A DNA stretch of 64,000 nucleotides from Novosphingobium sp. G106. Lineage in GTDB: Bacteria; Pseudomonadota; Alphaproteobacteria; Sphingomonadales; Sphingomonadaceae. Shown one piece after another: positions 1-7,985 of the stretch; within the stretch, counting starts at the first letter, position 1; each line of letters opens with the position of its first letter. Location: the NCBI RefSeq assembly GCF_019075875.1, contig NZ_JAHOOZ010000001.1, forward strand, positions 62,001-126,000. Reading direction: 5' to 3'. The translations under genes and the position numbers were made by a program. The notes under the pieces are model-generated. The model did not search any database. It saw only the letters and a program-made list of their open reading frames with translations, and was not told the origin of the DNA.

Positions 1-84
1 GAGCGCGGCATTGTCGTTCGCCAGCATCGCGTCGCAGCGCCGCTTTTCGGCCGCCAGTACCGCGCTTTCGATAGATCCGCTCAA
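1..84 (-). CDS. NTF2-like (DUF4440/SnoaL-type) protein, N-terminal fragment cut by window edge
   Basis: Only the first 28 codons lie in the window. They run from a TTG start at 84 to the left edge and contain the pattern AAEKRRCDAMLANDNAAL. This resembles the first helix of DUF4440/SnoaL-like proteins, small cone-shaped NTF2-fold proteins that act as isomerases, hydrolases or binding proteins. The TTG is chosen because GGAAGG sits about 7 bases upstream on the minus strand and no ATG lies nearby. The gene is divergent from the SDR gene that starts at 235. Too little sequence is present to assign a function; the family call rests on the helix pattern alone. Confidence 0.5.
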   Translation of the reverse strand, partial: MSGSIESAVLAAEKRRCDAMLANDNAAL

Positions 85-167
85 GTTCCGTTCCTTCCCG
101 GTCCGCGCCGAATCGCGGCACGCCTACAGGCCACAGGCATAGCCACTCGCATCGCGCGGAAAAAGGA

Positions 168-184
168 AATGCACCAGAGGCATT
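168..184. promoter_or_regulatory. Inverted repeat AATGC-N7-GCATT, candidate operator
   Basis: Perfect 5-base arms separated by 7 bases lie in the divergent gap between the NTF2-like gene and the SDR gene. Similar AATGC/GCATT or TTGCAT elements occur ahead of other transcription units in the window. Regulator unknown. Confidence 0.35.
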
Positions 185-234
185 GACTAAATACCGCGAT
201 TACCCGAGCCAGCGATGAAACGTGAGGAAGGTGG

Positions 235-1017
235 ATGATGGCAAGGTTTGACGGCAAAGTCGCGATCGTCACTGGCGGCGCGCGCGGGATTGGCGCGGCG
301 ATCGTCGCGCGGCTCGCGTCCGAGGGCGCGAAAGTGATGATCGCCGATGTCAACGCCCCGGCCGAGACAGGCGAACACGTCGCCTTCCTCAAGACCGATG
401 CGACCGTGGCCGCTGATGTTCAGGCCGTCGTCGCGGCGACGCTCGATCGCTGGGGGCGGCTCGATATCCTGGTCAACAACGCCGGCATCGGTGCGCTGGT
501 GGAAACGCCCGAGATGGCGGAGGAGGTCTGGGACCGGGTCTTCGCCATCAACACCCGGGCGATCTTCCTGTTCTGCAAGGCGGCGATCCCGGCCATACGT
601 GAGGCCGGCGGCGGCGCCATCGTCAACATCGCCTCGATCTCAGGCCTGTTGGGCGATTACGCGATGGGGGCTTATAACGCGTCCAAAGGCGCCGTGGTGA
701 ACTACACGCGCTCGCTGGCACTGGATTGCGGGCGAGACGGGATTCGGGTCAATGCGCTCTGTCCAGGCCTGATCGAGACCGAGATGGCGAGGGCGGCCGT
801 CGCCGATCCGCTCGACCGGGCCTTCTGGTTCGATCGCATACCGCTGGGCCGCTCGGGCACACCCGAGGAGATGGCAGCGGTGGCCGCGTTCCTGGCGTCG
901 GACGACGCCTCCTACCTGACCGGTGTGATCCTGGCGGCCGATGGTGGTATCACCGCCCATTCCGGCCAGCCCAACGCCCCGCAGCGCATTCGCGAACGCA
1001 CCCGGCGGCAGGGCTGA
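235..1017 (+). CDS. SDR family oxidoreductase
   Basis: A 260-residue classical short-chain dehydrogenase/reductase, a cytosolic NAD(P)-dependent enzyme that interconverts an alcohol and a ketone. The cofactor motif TGGARGIG is at residues 13-20, the NNAG motif near 81-84, and the catalytic YxxxK reads YNASK with Tyr147 and Lys151. The C-terminal region carries the usual TGVILAADGG cofactor-side segment. Two adjacent ATGs (235 and 238) follow GGAAGG, so the start is uncertain by one codon. It stands alone on the plus strand, more than 400 bases before the amidohydrolase gene. The substrate is not readable; the surrounding genes suggest a hydroxy-alicyclic or hydroxyacyl-CoA compound. Confidence 0.9.
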   Translation: MMARFDGKVAIVTGGARGIGAAIVARLASEGAKVMIADVNAPAETGEHVAFLKTDATVAADVQAVVAATLDRWGRLDILVNNAGIGALVETPEMAEEVWDRVFAINTRAIFLFCKAAIPAIREAGGGAIVNIASISGLLGDYAMGAYNASKGAVVNYTRSLALDCGRDGIRVNALCPGLIETEMARAAVADPLDRAFWFDRIPLGRSGTPEEMAAVAAFLASDDASYLTGVILAADGGITAHSGQPNAPQRIRERTRRQG

Positions 1018-1454
1018 TCCGACGCACAAACTCGCGATGCGCGAGGAATAGGCACGCATCTGGCTGAGACGCGGAGACGAGCAGAACGAGGATATCGTGA
1101 ACACCAGCCCCGCTGGTCGATGTACTTTTTGCCGGGTGGAGCGCAAAGGATAGCCAGCGGGTGAACGCCGGTTTTGCGGCAGGTGCCGATCATGCTTGCT
1201 ACAAGTCGCCGGAGTCAGCCACGGCCGCGATATCGTTATACTTGGTCCTGCTTGGCCGAGCTGGCGGCCGCGTTGCCATATGCGCGCTTCGGGCACTGGC
1301 CGGCCGCAAGGCGTGCTTCGTGCCCGATGCCGCCGTCAGGTTGAGTGAAATGCATCGTTTCAGAATCATTCTATTTATGTTACGCGATGTCACACTAAGC
1401 AGCGCGTCCAGTCTCTGGCTGTCTGGACGGCCAAGTCGGGAATGGAGGCATGCC
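1018..1454. other. Intergenic region with no recognised gene
   Basis: This stretch of over 400 bases holds no reading frame with recognisable protein character. The open frame upstream of the amidohydrolase start has no family resemblance and is taken as non-coding. Near 1349-1360 lies AATGCATCGTTT, one of the recurring AATGCA-type elements, followed by an AT-rich stretch (about 1360-1385) that could carry the promoter of the amidohydrolase gene. Confidence 0.5.
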
Positions 1455-3203
1455 ATGGAAATTCGTTTGCTGATCAAAGGTGGAACAATCGTCGATGGGT
1501 CTGGTGCGCCGGCTTATGCGGCGGATGTCCGCGTGGCCGACGGACGAATCACGGAGATCGGAACCGGCCTTCAGGCTGGCCCGGGAGAGCGCATCATCGA
1601 TGCCGCTGACTGCTATGTCGCCCCGGGCTTCATCGAGACGCATAACCATTGGGATGGCGGCGTCTGGTGGAATCCCAATCTCGAGCCGCTTCCGGGCTAT
1701 GGCGCTACGACCTCGATCAACGGCAATTGCGGCTTCTCGCTCGCGCCCGCGCCGCAGACCGACGAAGACCGGCAGAACGTCATCGATATCTTCAATTACT
1801 TCGAGGACATCCCCGAAGAGCCGATGCGCCAGATCGTCCCGTGGGACTGGAAGAAATGGAGCGAGTACAAGGCTTCGATGCAGGCCAAGGTGAAGCTGCC
1901 GCTGCATTTTGGCGCCTTCTGCGGCCACATTCCGCTGCGCCTCTGCGTGATGGGCCAGGAGGCCTGGAACCGCGCGGCGACACCTGCGGAAATCGACCTA
2001 ATGTGCGAACTGCTCGACGATGCGCTGGCCGCCGGCGCGATGGGGCTGTCGTCGAACTATCTCGACTACGACAAGTTCGAACGTCCGCTGCCCTCGCAGC
2101 AGGCCGACGATGCGGAGTTCGAGGCGCTATTGGGTGTGCTGGCCCGTTATCCCGGTGCGACCTTCCAGATCATCCTAGACTACTTCATGCGCAAGACCGC
2201 CAATGCATCGCTCGAACGCTTCGGCCGGCTGGCGAAGGCGGCCGGTATCCGGATGCAATGGGCCGGCATGCCGGCGCTCGAATACATGGCCGACCAGCTG
2301 CCCCGGGCCGAGGAACTGCACGAGGAGTTCAAGGCCGAGGGCCTGGAAATCTACACCTCCTTCAACGTGATATCGCCGACCTCGGTGATCAATTTCGGTC
2401 GCACCCTCGTCTTCGGGCAGAACGGCAATCCGGTGTGGCAGGAACTGGTCAACACGCCGGGCTGGGACGCCAAGGCGGCCATGCTTGCCGATCCGGAATG
2501 GCGGGCGCGGGCGCGTGCCTCATGGGATAACCAGTTCGCTCATTCGTACCTGCATGTCCCCAGCGCCAATCTGCTGCGCGAGAGCGAATCCGGCTATGGG
2601 CCCACCGGCGTCACGCTAGCGGACTACATGGCGCAGACCGGTATCGAGCACGCCTCGGACGCCATGGCGGAATGGGTGCTCAACAACGGCCAGGAATCGA
2701 CCATCCTCAAGAAGAGCTGGGAGAAGAGCGAGCCGGTACTCGAGAAGCTGCTGGTCGATAGCCACTCGCTGGCCAACGTCAGCGACGCCGGCGCGCATGG
2801 CAAGCTGTTCTGCGGCGCGGGCTACAACGTCTTCCTGCTCACCGACTATGTGCGCGACCGCAAGGTGATCTCGCTCGAACAGGGCGTGCACATGCTGACG
2901 TGGCGGCTGGCCGATTTCTTCGGCCTGCACGACCGCGGACTGATCGAAGTGGGCAAAGTGGCTGACATCACCGTGTTCAACCTTGATGAGATAGAGATGC
3001 GGCCGGAAAAGAAAATCTGGGACGTGTGGGACGGCACCGGTGGACGCACCTATCGCTACACCCGCGACCCGGCGCCGATGCGGCTAACGCTGGTCGCCGG
3101 CGTTCCGACTTTCGACAACGGCGAGTTCACCGGGCGTTATCCGGGTGAATTCATCGGCCCGGAAACGGCGCACGCCCATTCATTGGCAGAGGCCGCGGAG
3201 TAG
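1455..3203 (+). CDS. N-acyl-D-amino-acid deacylase-type amidohydrolase
   Basis: A 582-residue metal-dependent amidohydrolase of the D-aminoacylase group, a TIM-barrel enzyme that hydrolyses amide or cyclic amide bonds. The metal-binding HxH is at His63 and His65 (ETHNHWD), a GNCGFS motif places Cys92 in the usual bridging-cysteine position, and SDAGAH matches the late Asp motif. Length fits the family. ATG 1455 is chosen because the N-terminus MEIRLLIKGGTIVDG matches family starts and GGAGG lies close upstream; an earlier in-frame start at 1161 would add 98 residues without homology. The TetR gene starts 5 bases after the stop, so the two are probably co-transcribed. Members next to catabolic clusters often have unknown substrates, and D-amino acid activity should not be assumed. 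Confidence 0.85.
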   Translation: MEIRLLIKGGTIVDGSGAPAYAADVRVADGRITEIGTGLQAGPGERIIDAADCYVAPGFIETHNHWDGGVWWNPNLEPLPGYGATTSINGNCGFSLAPAPQTDEDRQNVIDIFNYFEDIPEEPMRQIVPWDWKKWSEYKASMQAKVKLPLHFGAFCGHIPLRLCVMGQEAWNRAATPAEIDLMCELLDDALAAGAMGLSSNYLDYDKFERPLPSQQADDAEFEALLGVLARYPGATFQIILDYFMRKTANASLERFGRLAKAAGIRMQWAGMPALEYMADQLPRAEELHEEFKAEGLEIYTSFNVISPTSVINFGRTLVFGQNGNPVWQELVNTPGWDAKAAMLADPEWRARARASWDNQFAHSYLHVPSANLLRESESGYGPTGVTLADYMAQTGIEHASDAMAEWVLNNGQESTILKKSWEKSEPVLEKLLVDSHSLANVSDAGAHGKLFCGAGYNVFLLTDYVRDRKVISLEQGVHMLTWRLADFFGLHDRGLIEVGKVADITVFNLDEIEMRPEKKIWDVWDGTGGRTYRYTRDPAPMRLTLVAGVPTFDNGEFTGRYPGEFIGPETAHAHSLAEAAE

Positions 3204-3207
3204 GCAC

Positions 3208-3852
3208 GTGTCAGCCGTGCCAGCAGTATCGCGCCCGGCGTTGGGGGAATTCCAGCGCCGGCGCAAGCAGGACAGCCGCCAGCAATTGCTGGCGGCTGCG
3301 ACCGAGGCCTTTTGCGCGAACGGCTATTTCGCGATTTCCGTGGACGAGATCGCCACCGCGGCCGGGGTCAGCCGGATGACGTTCTACCGCCATTTCAGCA
3401 GCAAGGCAGCGCTTGCGGCCGAGCTGTTCCGCCAGAGTTCCGAAGCTGCCATGCCCCGCCTCCTTGCCATCGGCCAGCGTGATTTCCGCGAGCGTCAGGT
3501 CGTTCTGGCCTGGATCGCCGAGCTTTTCGAAGCCAATCGCGCCAGTGGCCCGATCCTGCGCGTATTCATGCAAGCGAACGCCGAAGAGCTCGGCTTTACC
3601 CAGACGGGCCACAGCTTCATCACTGATCTGATCGTCCGCCTCGGTCAGTACATTCCTGCATTCGCGCTTGATCCCGATGATCCGAGAGACCGTCGTGGGT
3701 GGGTTGCGGCCTGGCTGCTGCTTTATGAAATTCTCGATCAGGGTAATCATGCCGCGCGCGGCGCGGGCGTCGCCACGGATCCGCTGGCTATCGAAATCCT
3801 GGGCGAACGTTTCCTTGGCTTTGTGAACGCGGAGGTACGTCGCGGCAGGTAA
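3208..3852 (+). CDS. TetR/AcrR family transcriptional regulator
   Basis: A 214-residue TetR-type repressor. The N-terminal helix-turn-helix is clear (DEIATAAGVSRMTFYRHF, about residues 48-65), followed by a variable ligand-binding helical domain. GTG 3208 is preferred because GGAG (3197-3200) is correctly spaced and lies inside the end of the amidohydrolase gene. A longer frame from 3145 would overlap that gene by some 60 bases. It is the last gene of the amidohydrolase unit. It is one of three TetR proteins in the window, and any of them could bind the AATGC/GCATT-type repeats; which one does is unknown. Confidence 0.88.
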   Translation: MSAVPAVSRPALGEFQRRRKQDSRQQLLAAATEAFCANGYFAISVDEIATAAGVSRMTFYRHFSSKAALAAELFRQSSEAAMPRLLAIGQRDFRERQVVLAWIAELFEANRASGPILRVFMQANAEELGFTQTGHSFITDLIVRLGQYIPAFALDPDDPRDRRGWVAAWLLLYEILDQGNHAARGAGVATDPLAIEILGERFLGFVNAEVRRGR

Positions 3853-4014
3853 AGCCGGGCATGAAGTTTCTCCTGCCTCTGAAAACGAACCCGCCAAACG
3901 CTGCACAACATTGTGCTTAGAGGCATTTGAATAGCCAAGAGCCAGCTGGTGATCTGGGACCAATGGGCAAAGGCCGGACGTCCCCAATTTTGTGCCGGCC
4001 GGGGAAGGAAAGCC

Positions 4015-4581
4015 ATGAAATCTATCGCGCAATATGCAGGCAACCTGCTGAACCATGTCGAGGCGCTGTACCGCCCTGGCGAGCGGGAGCTTGCGATCGA
4101 ATTGGTCGAAGCGCTCGGCTGCGCAGTTACCGATACCGGCTTCAAGGGCGACGGAGTCGATACCTTTCTGGCTGTTCACCCTAATCCCGACGACAGAAAT
4201 CCAAACAACAACGTCTTCTATATTTCTCAGATAAGGTCGAATCAGCTGGCAGTTGAAGAGCGATTGAGGCGGTTGAACGAGGAAGATAGCGAATTCGCCG
4301 CGCTGCTCGAAAATTATCGTCAGGAGGCCTGCACGAAGCCGTTCGGAATACCGCATTTCGCGCTACGATACCCCTCGTCGCAAGACGTCGACGACGTTTC
4401 AAAACGTATCAATGCCTCGCTGAAGCACCGGCTCAAGGATCGGCTGCACCTCCGCATCTTTCGCCCGGGAGATGCAGATGCGGCGGTCTGCAGCCTGACT
4501 CAGGGATTCCTTTTTCAGGATGTGATCGTTTCGGGCTCGTTCTTGATGGGCCAACTCATCGAGCTTCAAACCCAATCCTGA
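4015..4581 (+). CDS. Conserved unknown protein with VOC-like features
   Basis: A 188-residue soluble protein with a good Shine-Dalgarno (GGAAGG, then ATG 4015). I do not recognise a characterised homologue. The layout recalls a vicinal-oxygen-chelate fold: an N-terminal segment ending FLAVHPNP, a central GIPHFALRYPS strand with a histidine in the metal-ligand position, and a terminal QLIELQ strand with a glutamate where VOC proteins carry a ligand. These are visual similarities only. It converges on the P450 gene with 23 bases between. If VOC-like it could be an isomerase, lyase or epimerase on a ring or CoA intermediate. Confidence 0.6.
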   Translation: MKSIAQYAGNLLNHVEALYRPGERELAIELVEALGCAVTDTGFKGDGVDTFLAVHPNPDDRNPNNNVFYISQIRSNQLAVEERLRRLNEEDSEFAALLENYRQEACTKPFGIPHFALRYPSSQDVDDVSKRINASLKHRLKDRLHLRIFRPGDADAAVCSLTQGFLFQDVIVSGSFLMGQLIELQTQS

Positions 4582-4604
4582 GGCGATTGCCTGCTCCACC
4601 GATA

Positions 4605-5849
4605 TCAGCGCATACGATAGCGCACGGGTAGATATTTCACCCCGCCGACAAAGCTTCCTTCAACGATGCGCGGCGTGTCCGCCAGTTCGATGTGCTCGAC
4701 CCGTGCGATCAGTTCACGGAAGAAGGAAACAAGTTCAAACCGCGCCAGATACTGGCCGAGGCAGACATGGGGCCCGGTTCCGAAGGCGAGGTGGCGATTT
4801 GGTTGGCGATCGATGCGGAAGGTGAAGGGATCTTCATAGACCGTCTCGTCGAAGCTCGCGGAAGGATAGCTGAGCAACAGGTGATCGCCCGCCTTCACCT
4901 TTTTTCCTGCAACTTCGCTATTTTCGACAGCTGTGCGGCAGAAGTGCTTGACCGGCGTGGTCCACCGCAGAATTTCCTCCACGGCAAGCGGCAGCAGCGA
5001 CGGATCGGCACGCAGTTTTGCCATTTCCTCCGAATGATCGAGCAGAGCGAGCAGGCCGCCCGTCAGGCTGTAACTGGTGGTGTCGTGGCCGGCCGTGGCA
5101 ATGATGTTGAAATAGCCGAAGACGTCGCGGTCGGAGAGGTGTTCGCCGTTGATACGTGCATTTGCGATCACGCTGGAAAGATCGCCATTAGGTTTGCTGC
5201 GCCGGTCCGCGATGATTTTCTGGAAATACGCGTACATTTCCATCATGGCCGTTCGCGCGCCACCACCTTCCGCCTGGAATTCCGGATCCTGGCTCGACAG
5301 TGTCTGTTGGGTCAGGCGCATCATCATCGGCTCGTCTTCCTGCGGCACGCCCAGCATTGACATGATAACACGCAGCGGGAACGGCATGGCGATCTGGGCG
5401 AAATCACATTCGCCATCGCTCTTCGCCATCTGGGAGATGAATTCGCCGGCCAGCGTTTCGATGTCCCGAAGGGTCGCTTCAAGGCCCTTGGGGGTGAAGT
5501 AGCTCTGGGTTATCGCACGATAGGCAAGGTGCTCTTCCCCATCCATCAGGATGAGGTTGCGCATGAAATCCTTGGTATCCTTTCCGCCTGCTGCCTGCCG
5601 TGCCATCGCCTCATAGGACAGGGGCAATAGTACCTGGCGAGGTTCATTGATGAAGCGCTTCGCGTTCCGTTCAATTGCCATGATATCTGCGTGGCGGGTC
5701 ACTAGCCAGAACGGCGCGTAATCCTCGGCCTGGATATAGGGCAGTGGATCGGTCCGCCGCAGCCTTGCGAGCAATCCGTGCAGCGCCCGATTGTCGGTAA
5801 AGGTGCGGGGGTCGGCAATGGCTTCTGCCGGCAGGTCGGTGTCATGCAT
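4605..5849 (-). CDS. Cytochrome P450
   Basis: A 414-residue soluble bacterial P450, a haem-thiolate monooxygenase. The I-helix motif AGHDTT is at residues 253-258, the ExxR motif EILR at 292-295, and the haem-binding loop FGTGPHVCLGQ gives the axial Cys363. The C-terminal SFVGGVKYLPVRYR recalls CYP108, CYP125 and related terpene or steroid hydroxylases, but the subfamily is inferred. ATG 5849 is chosen for the well-placed GGAGAG upstream; a longer frame to 5903 lacks support. No ferredoxin or ferredoxin reductase gene lies nearby, so electrons must come from partners encoded elsewhere. A probable role is hydroxylation of an alicyclic or side-chain carbon. Confidence 0.93.
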   Translation of the reverse strand: MHDTDLPAEAIADPRTFTDNRALHGLLARLRRTDPLPYIQAEDYAPFWLVTRHADIMAIERNAKRFINEPRQVLLPLSYEAMARQAAGGKDTKDFMRNLILMDGEEHLAYRAITQSYFTPKGLEATLRDIETLAGEFISQMAKSDGECDFAQIAMPFPLRVIMSMLGVPQEDEPMMMRLTQQTLSSQDPEFQAEGGGARTAMMEMYAYFQKIIADRRSKPNGDLSSVIANARINGEHLSDRDVFGYFNIIATAGHDTTSYSLTGGLLALLDHSEEMAKLRADPSLLPLAVEEILRWTTPVKHFCRTAVENSEVAGKKVKAGDHLLLSYPSASFDETVYEDPFTFRIDRQPNRHLAFGTGPHVCLGQYLARFELVSFFRELIARVEHIELADTPRIVEGSFVGGVKYLPVRYRMR

Positions 5850-5981
5850 GCGTTCTCTCCGATGCGATGTACTGCAGGGCCTCGGGACGGCCAGCAGCGG
5901 CAACGGCCGACGGTGTCGTGACCTGTCGATGCAATGCTTGCTCCTCTCGGCGTACTCGGCAATAAGGTACGTAGAAAGAAA

Positions 5982-5999
5982 TGCAACAGGTGCCTTGCA
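5982..5999. promoter_or_regulatory. Inverted repeat TGCAA-N8-TTGCA upstream of P450
   Basis: Perfect 5-base arms with an 8-base spacer lie about 130 bases upstream of the P450 start and directly before the decayed SDR. It belongs to the set of TGCA-containing repeats seen ahead of several operons. Confidence 0.35.
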
Positions 6000-6399
6000 A
6001 TGCGAATCGGTAGGTCCAGTTCGGCCGTGGTCACGGGCAGGGCATCCGGCCTCGGCCTAGCCCGCGTCCAGGCCGCCGGCGTAGAAGCGGCAATCTTCCG
6101 ACCTCGACCCCGAAGCAGGGAAAAAAGCTGCAGCGGAAACCGGCGCGCGGTTCTGCCAGGCCGCGGTGCTATCAGGCAACGGTCCCGACGCCGCCTACGC
6201 CAAGGCGCGCGCGGCGAACGGGCAGGAGCACATCCTGATTACCGGCGCTGGCGGCGGTAAAGCCATGATTACGATCCGTAAGGACCGCGAGACCGGCGCG
6301 ATGAAGCTGTTCCCGACCGCCGAATTATGGCCGCACAGGCAGCTGTTCGTAGATGCCCACGGCGGGCGCCCCCATTTTGAATCCTGTGAAATCCGCTGA
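6000..6399 (+). pseudogene. Decayed SDR (HSD10-like) gene remnant
   Basis: From ATG 6000 the frame reads SSAVVTGRASGLGLA, an SDR cofactor motif with one glycine changed, then loses a few residues and continues to AAIF. At about 6099 the frame changes by one base and continues as DLDPEAGKKAAAETGARFCQ, then a segment ending in LITGAGGG, where an intact protein would have LVNCAGG. The match ends near FPTAE (about 6327), and the frame then runs into unrelated sequence until a stop at 6399. The catalytic Ser-Tyr-Lys half is absent. A frameshift, an internal loss and a missing C-terminus together make this a true remnant rather than a sequencing slip. Its style suggests a 3-hydroxyacyl-CoA dehydrogenase-like SDR. 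Confidence 0.8.
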
Positions 6400-6540
6400 C
6401 GGGAATACGCAGTCCATGCTGACCAAGGCGGATGATATTGCGATTCATCGAACGTCGAAGCCGATCGGCCATGCGTGCACGGACCAGAGTTTCTGCGGCC
6501 GCTATTTCTTAAGCGACAATTGCAAGGGAGTCTGAGAGCG

Positions 6541-7548
6541 ATGGAGCGGCGCCTCAAGCATTACATTGCCAGCCACATGCCCGATGCGAGCGATCTATCG
6601 GTCGACGGACTGACCCGGATATATGGCGGCAGCAGCCAGGAAACGTTTCGCTTCCGAGCGTGCTGGAATGAGCGTGGCAAATCGATCGAACGGCGGCTGA
6701 TCCTCCGACGCGACGCGGCCGCGGGCTTGGTGGTGGCCGAACGCGACCTCGAATATAAGGTTTACAGGGCGCTGGCGGGCCACGGTATTCCCATACCTGC
6801 GGTCTATTTCCTGGAACTCGATCCGCAATGGCTCGACCGGCCCTTCTTCATCATGGATCTTTGCCCGGGCAAGCCAGGAAACCCATTCATTACCGCCGAC
6901 CCCTATGAGGGCCATGGCGAGGCGATCGGTCGGCAGTTCTGGGCGATCATGGGCAGGCTGGCGGCGATCGACCATCGCGCGGTCGGTCTCGAAACGCTGC
7001 GCAATGGAAAGGCAGGAGGTGGTTTCTGGTCGCTTGAGCTCGATCGCTGGGAAACGATCCTGGACGAGGGCGAGTGGGTGATCGAGCCGATCGTGCGAGG
7101 TTCGCTGCGCTGGCTGCGGCGCAATCCGCCGCCAGAGCCCATGAAACCTGCCATCGTGCATGGCGATTACCGTTCGGGTAATTTCCTGTTCACTCCGGAG
7201 GGGGAAATCAGTGCGATTCTCGATTGGGAAATGTGCCACATCGGCGATCCCATGGAGGATATCGCTTGGGCCATCGATCCCTTCTGGCCGATCACCCGGC
7301 ATCTCCCGCTGGAGGAAGGGTTGGTCCGGTGGGAGCAGGCCAGCGGCTCGCCAGTCGATCGCTCGGCGCTCGGCTGGTGGCGCCTGTTCAGCGCGGTCAA
7401 GGCCTGCGCGATCTGGACGACGGCAGAAGCGAGTGTTGCGTCCGGTGCCAGCTACGAGATGACCGTCGCCCTATCTGGCATTCGTGCCGGACATTTCCAC
7501 CGAAAGCATTTGCTGGCGCTGCTGCGCGAAGTGGGAGCAATCGCATGA
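6541..7548 (+). CDS. APH-fold phosphotransferase, hydroxyacyl-CoA kinase candidate
   Basis: A 335-residue protein of the aminoglycoside-phosphotransferase (APH/ChoK) superfamily. The catalytic loop reads HGDYRSGNFL and the metal-binding segment ILDWEMCHIGDP follows; both are intact, so kinase activity is likely. In catabolic settings such proteins include LvaA of the Pseudomonas levulinate pathway and the N-terminal half of ACAD10/ACAD11, which phosphorylate the hydroxyl of 4-hydroxyacyl-CoAs. ATG 6541 follows AGGGAG at about 10 bases. The downstream small gene overlaps by four bases (ATGA), so the products are probably translated together. The substrate is inferred from family and context, and antibiotic resistance is unlikely here. 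Confidence 0.85.
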   Translation: MERRLKHYIASHMPDASDLSVDGLTRIYGGSSQETFRFRACWNERGKSIERRLILRRDAAAGLVVAERDLEYKVYRALAGHGIPIPAVYFLELDPQWLDRPFFIMDLCPGKPGNPFITADPYEGHGEAIGRQFWAIMGRLAAIDHRAVGLETLRNGKAGGGFWSLELDRWETILDEGEWVIEPIVRGSLRWLRRNPPPEPMKPAIVHGDYRSGNFLFTPEGEISAILDWEMCHIGDPMEDIAWAIDPFWPITRHLPLEEGLVRWEQASGSPVDRSALGWWRLFSAVKACAIWTTAEASVASGASYEMTVALSGIRAGHFHRKHLLALLREVGAIA

Positions 7549-7979
7549 AGTTGACGCTCGAAGCTTCGCTCCAGCGGATCGGCCAGATGCTGCGCGAACG
7601 GGTCGCTCCCGAACTGCAAAGCGATTTCATTGCGCAATCGGCACGTCTGGCTGGCGGCCTACTCAATATCTGTGCCAACTGGGTCGATGATGCAGCCGAA
7701 CTGCGCGTTCTGGAAAACGCGGCGATCCGCGCGCTGCTGGGTGAGGCGGCGACCGTTGTGAGCGGCGAATGGTCGATGCGGCTTGCCGAGGCTGCGCGGT
7801 CCGCCGATCCCGGATTGAAGATCAGCGTCCTTGATGCCGAGAACCATCGCCTGCGTGCGCTGCTCGTGGAACTGCATGCCCAGGTTGAAACATTGGCTGA
7901 TTCCAATGCCAAGGCCACAGACCAGCGCATCTGGCAATTGCTGGAAGACATCGAATTGAAGCGCGCCCCGCGTGAGTAA
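7545..7979 (+). CDS. Small helical protein coupled to the APH-fold kinase
   Basis: A 144-residue, predominantly helical protein with no membrane segment. It starts inside the stop of the kinase gene (ATGA overlap at 7545-7548), which implies translational coupling and often a physical complex. I do not recognise a characterised domain. By position it parallels LvaB, the small protein required beside the APH-family kinase LvaA; sequence homology to LvaB is not shown here. The C-terminal third (from about residue 95) is rich in leucine and charged residues and may form a coiled coil. It converges with the CoA-ligase gene, six bases away. Confidence 0.7.
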   Translation: MKLTLEASLQRIGQMLRERVAPELQSDFIAQSARLAGGLLNICANWVDDAAELRVLENAAIRALLGEAATVVSGEWSMRLAEAARSADPGLKISVLDAENHRLRALLVELHAQVETLADSNAKATDQRIWQLLEDIELKRAPRE

Positions 7980-7985
7980 GCGCTT

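Noticed and set aside
1161..1454. N-terminal extension of the amidohydrolase to an earlier start
   Set aside because: The added 98 residues match nothing, and a normal family N-terminus with its own ribosome site begins at 1455.
6541..7548. Aminoglycoside resistance kinase
   Set aside because: The fold is shared with antibiotic kinases, but the context (CoA ligase, P450, acyl-CoA genes) and the coupled small protein favour a catabolic kinase.
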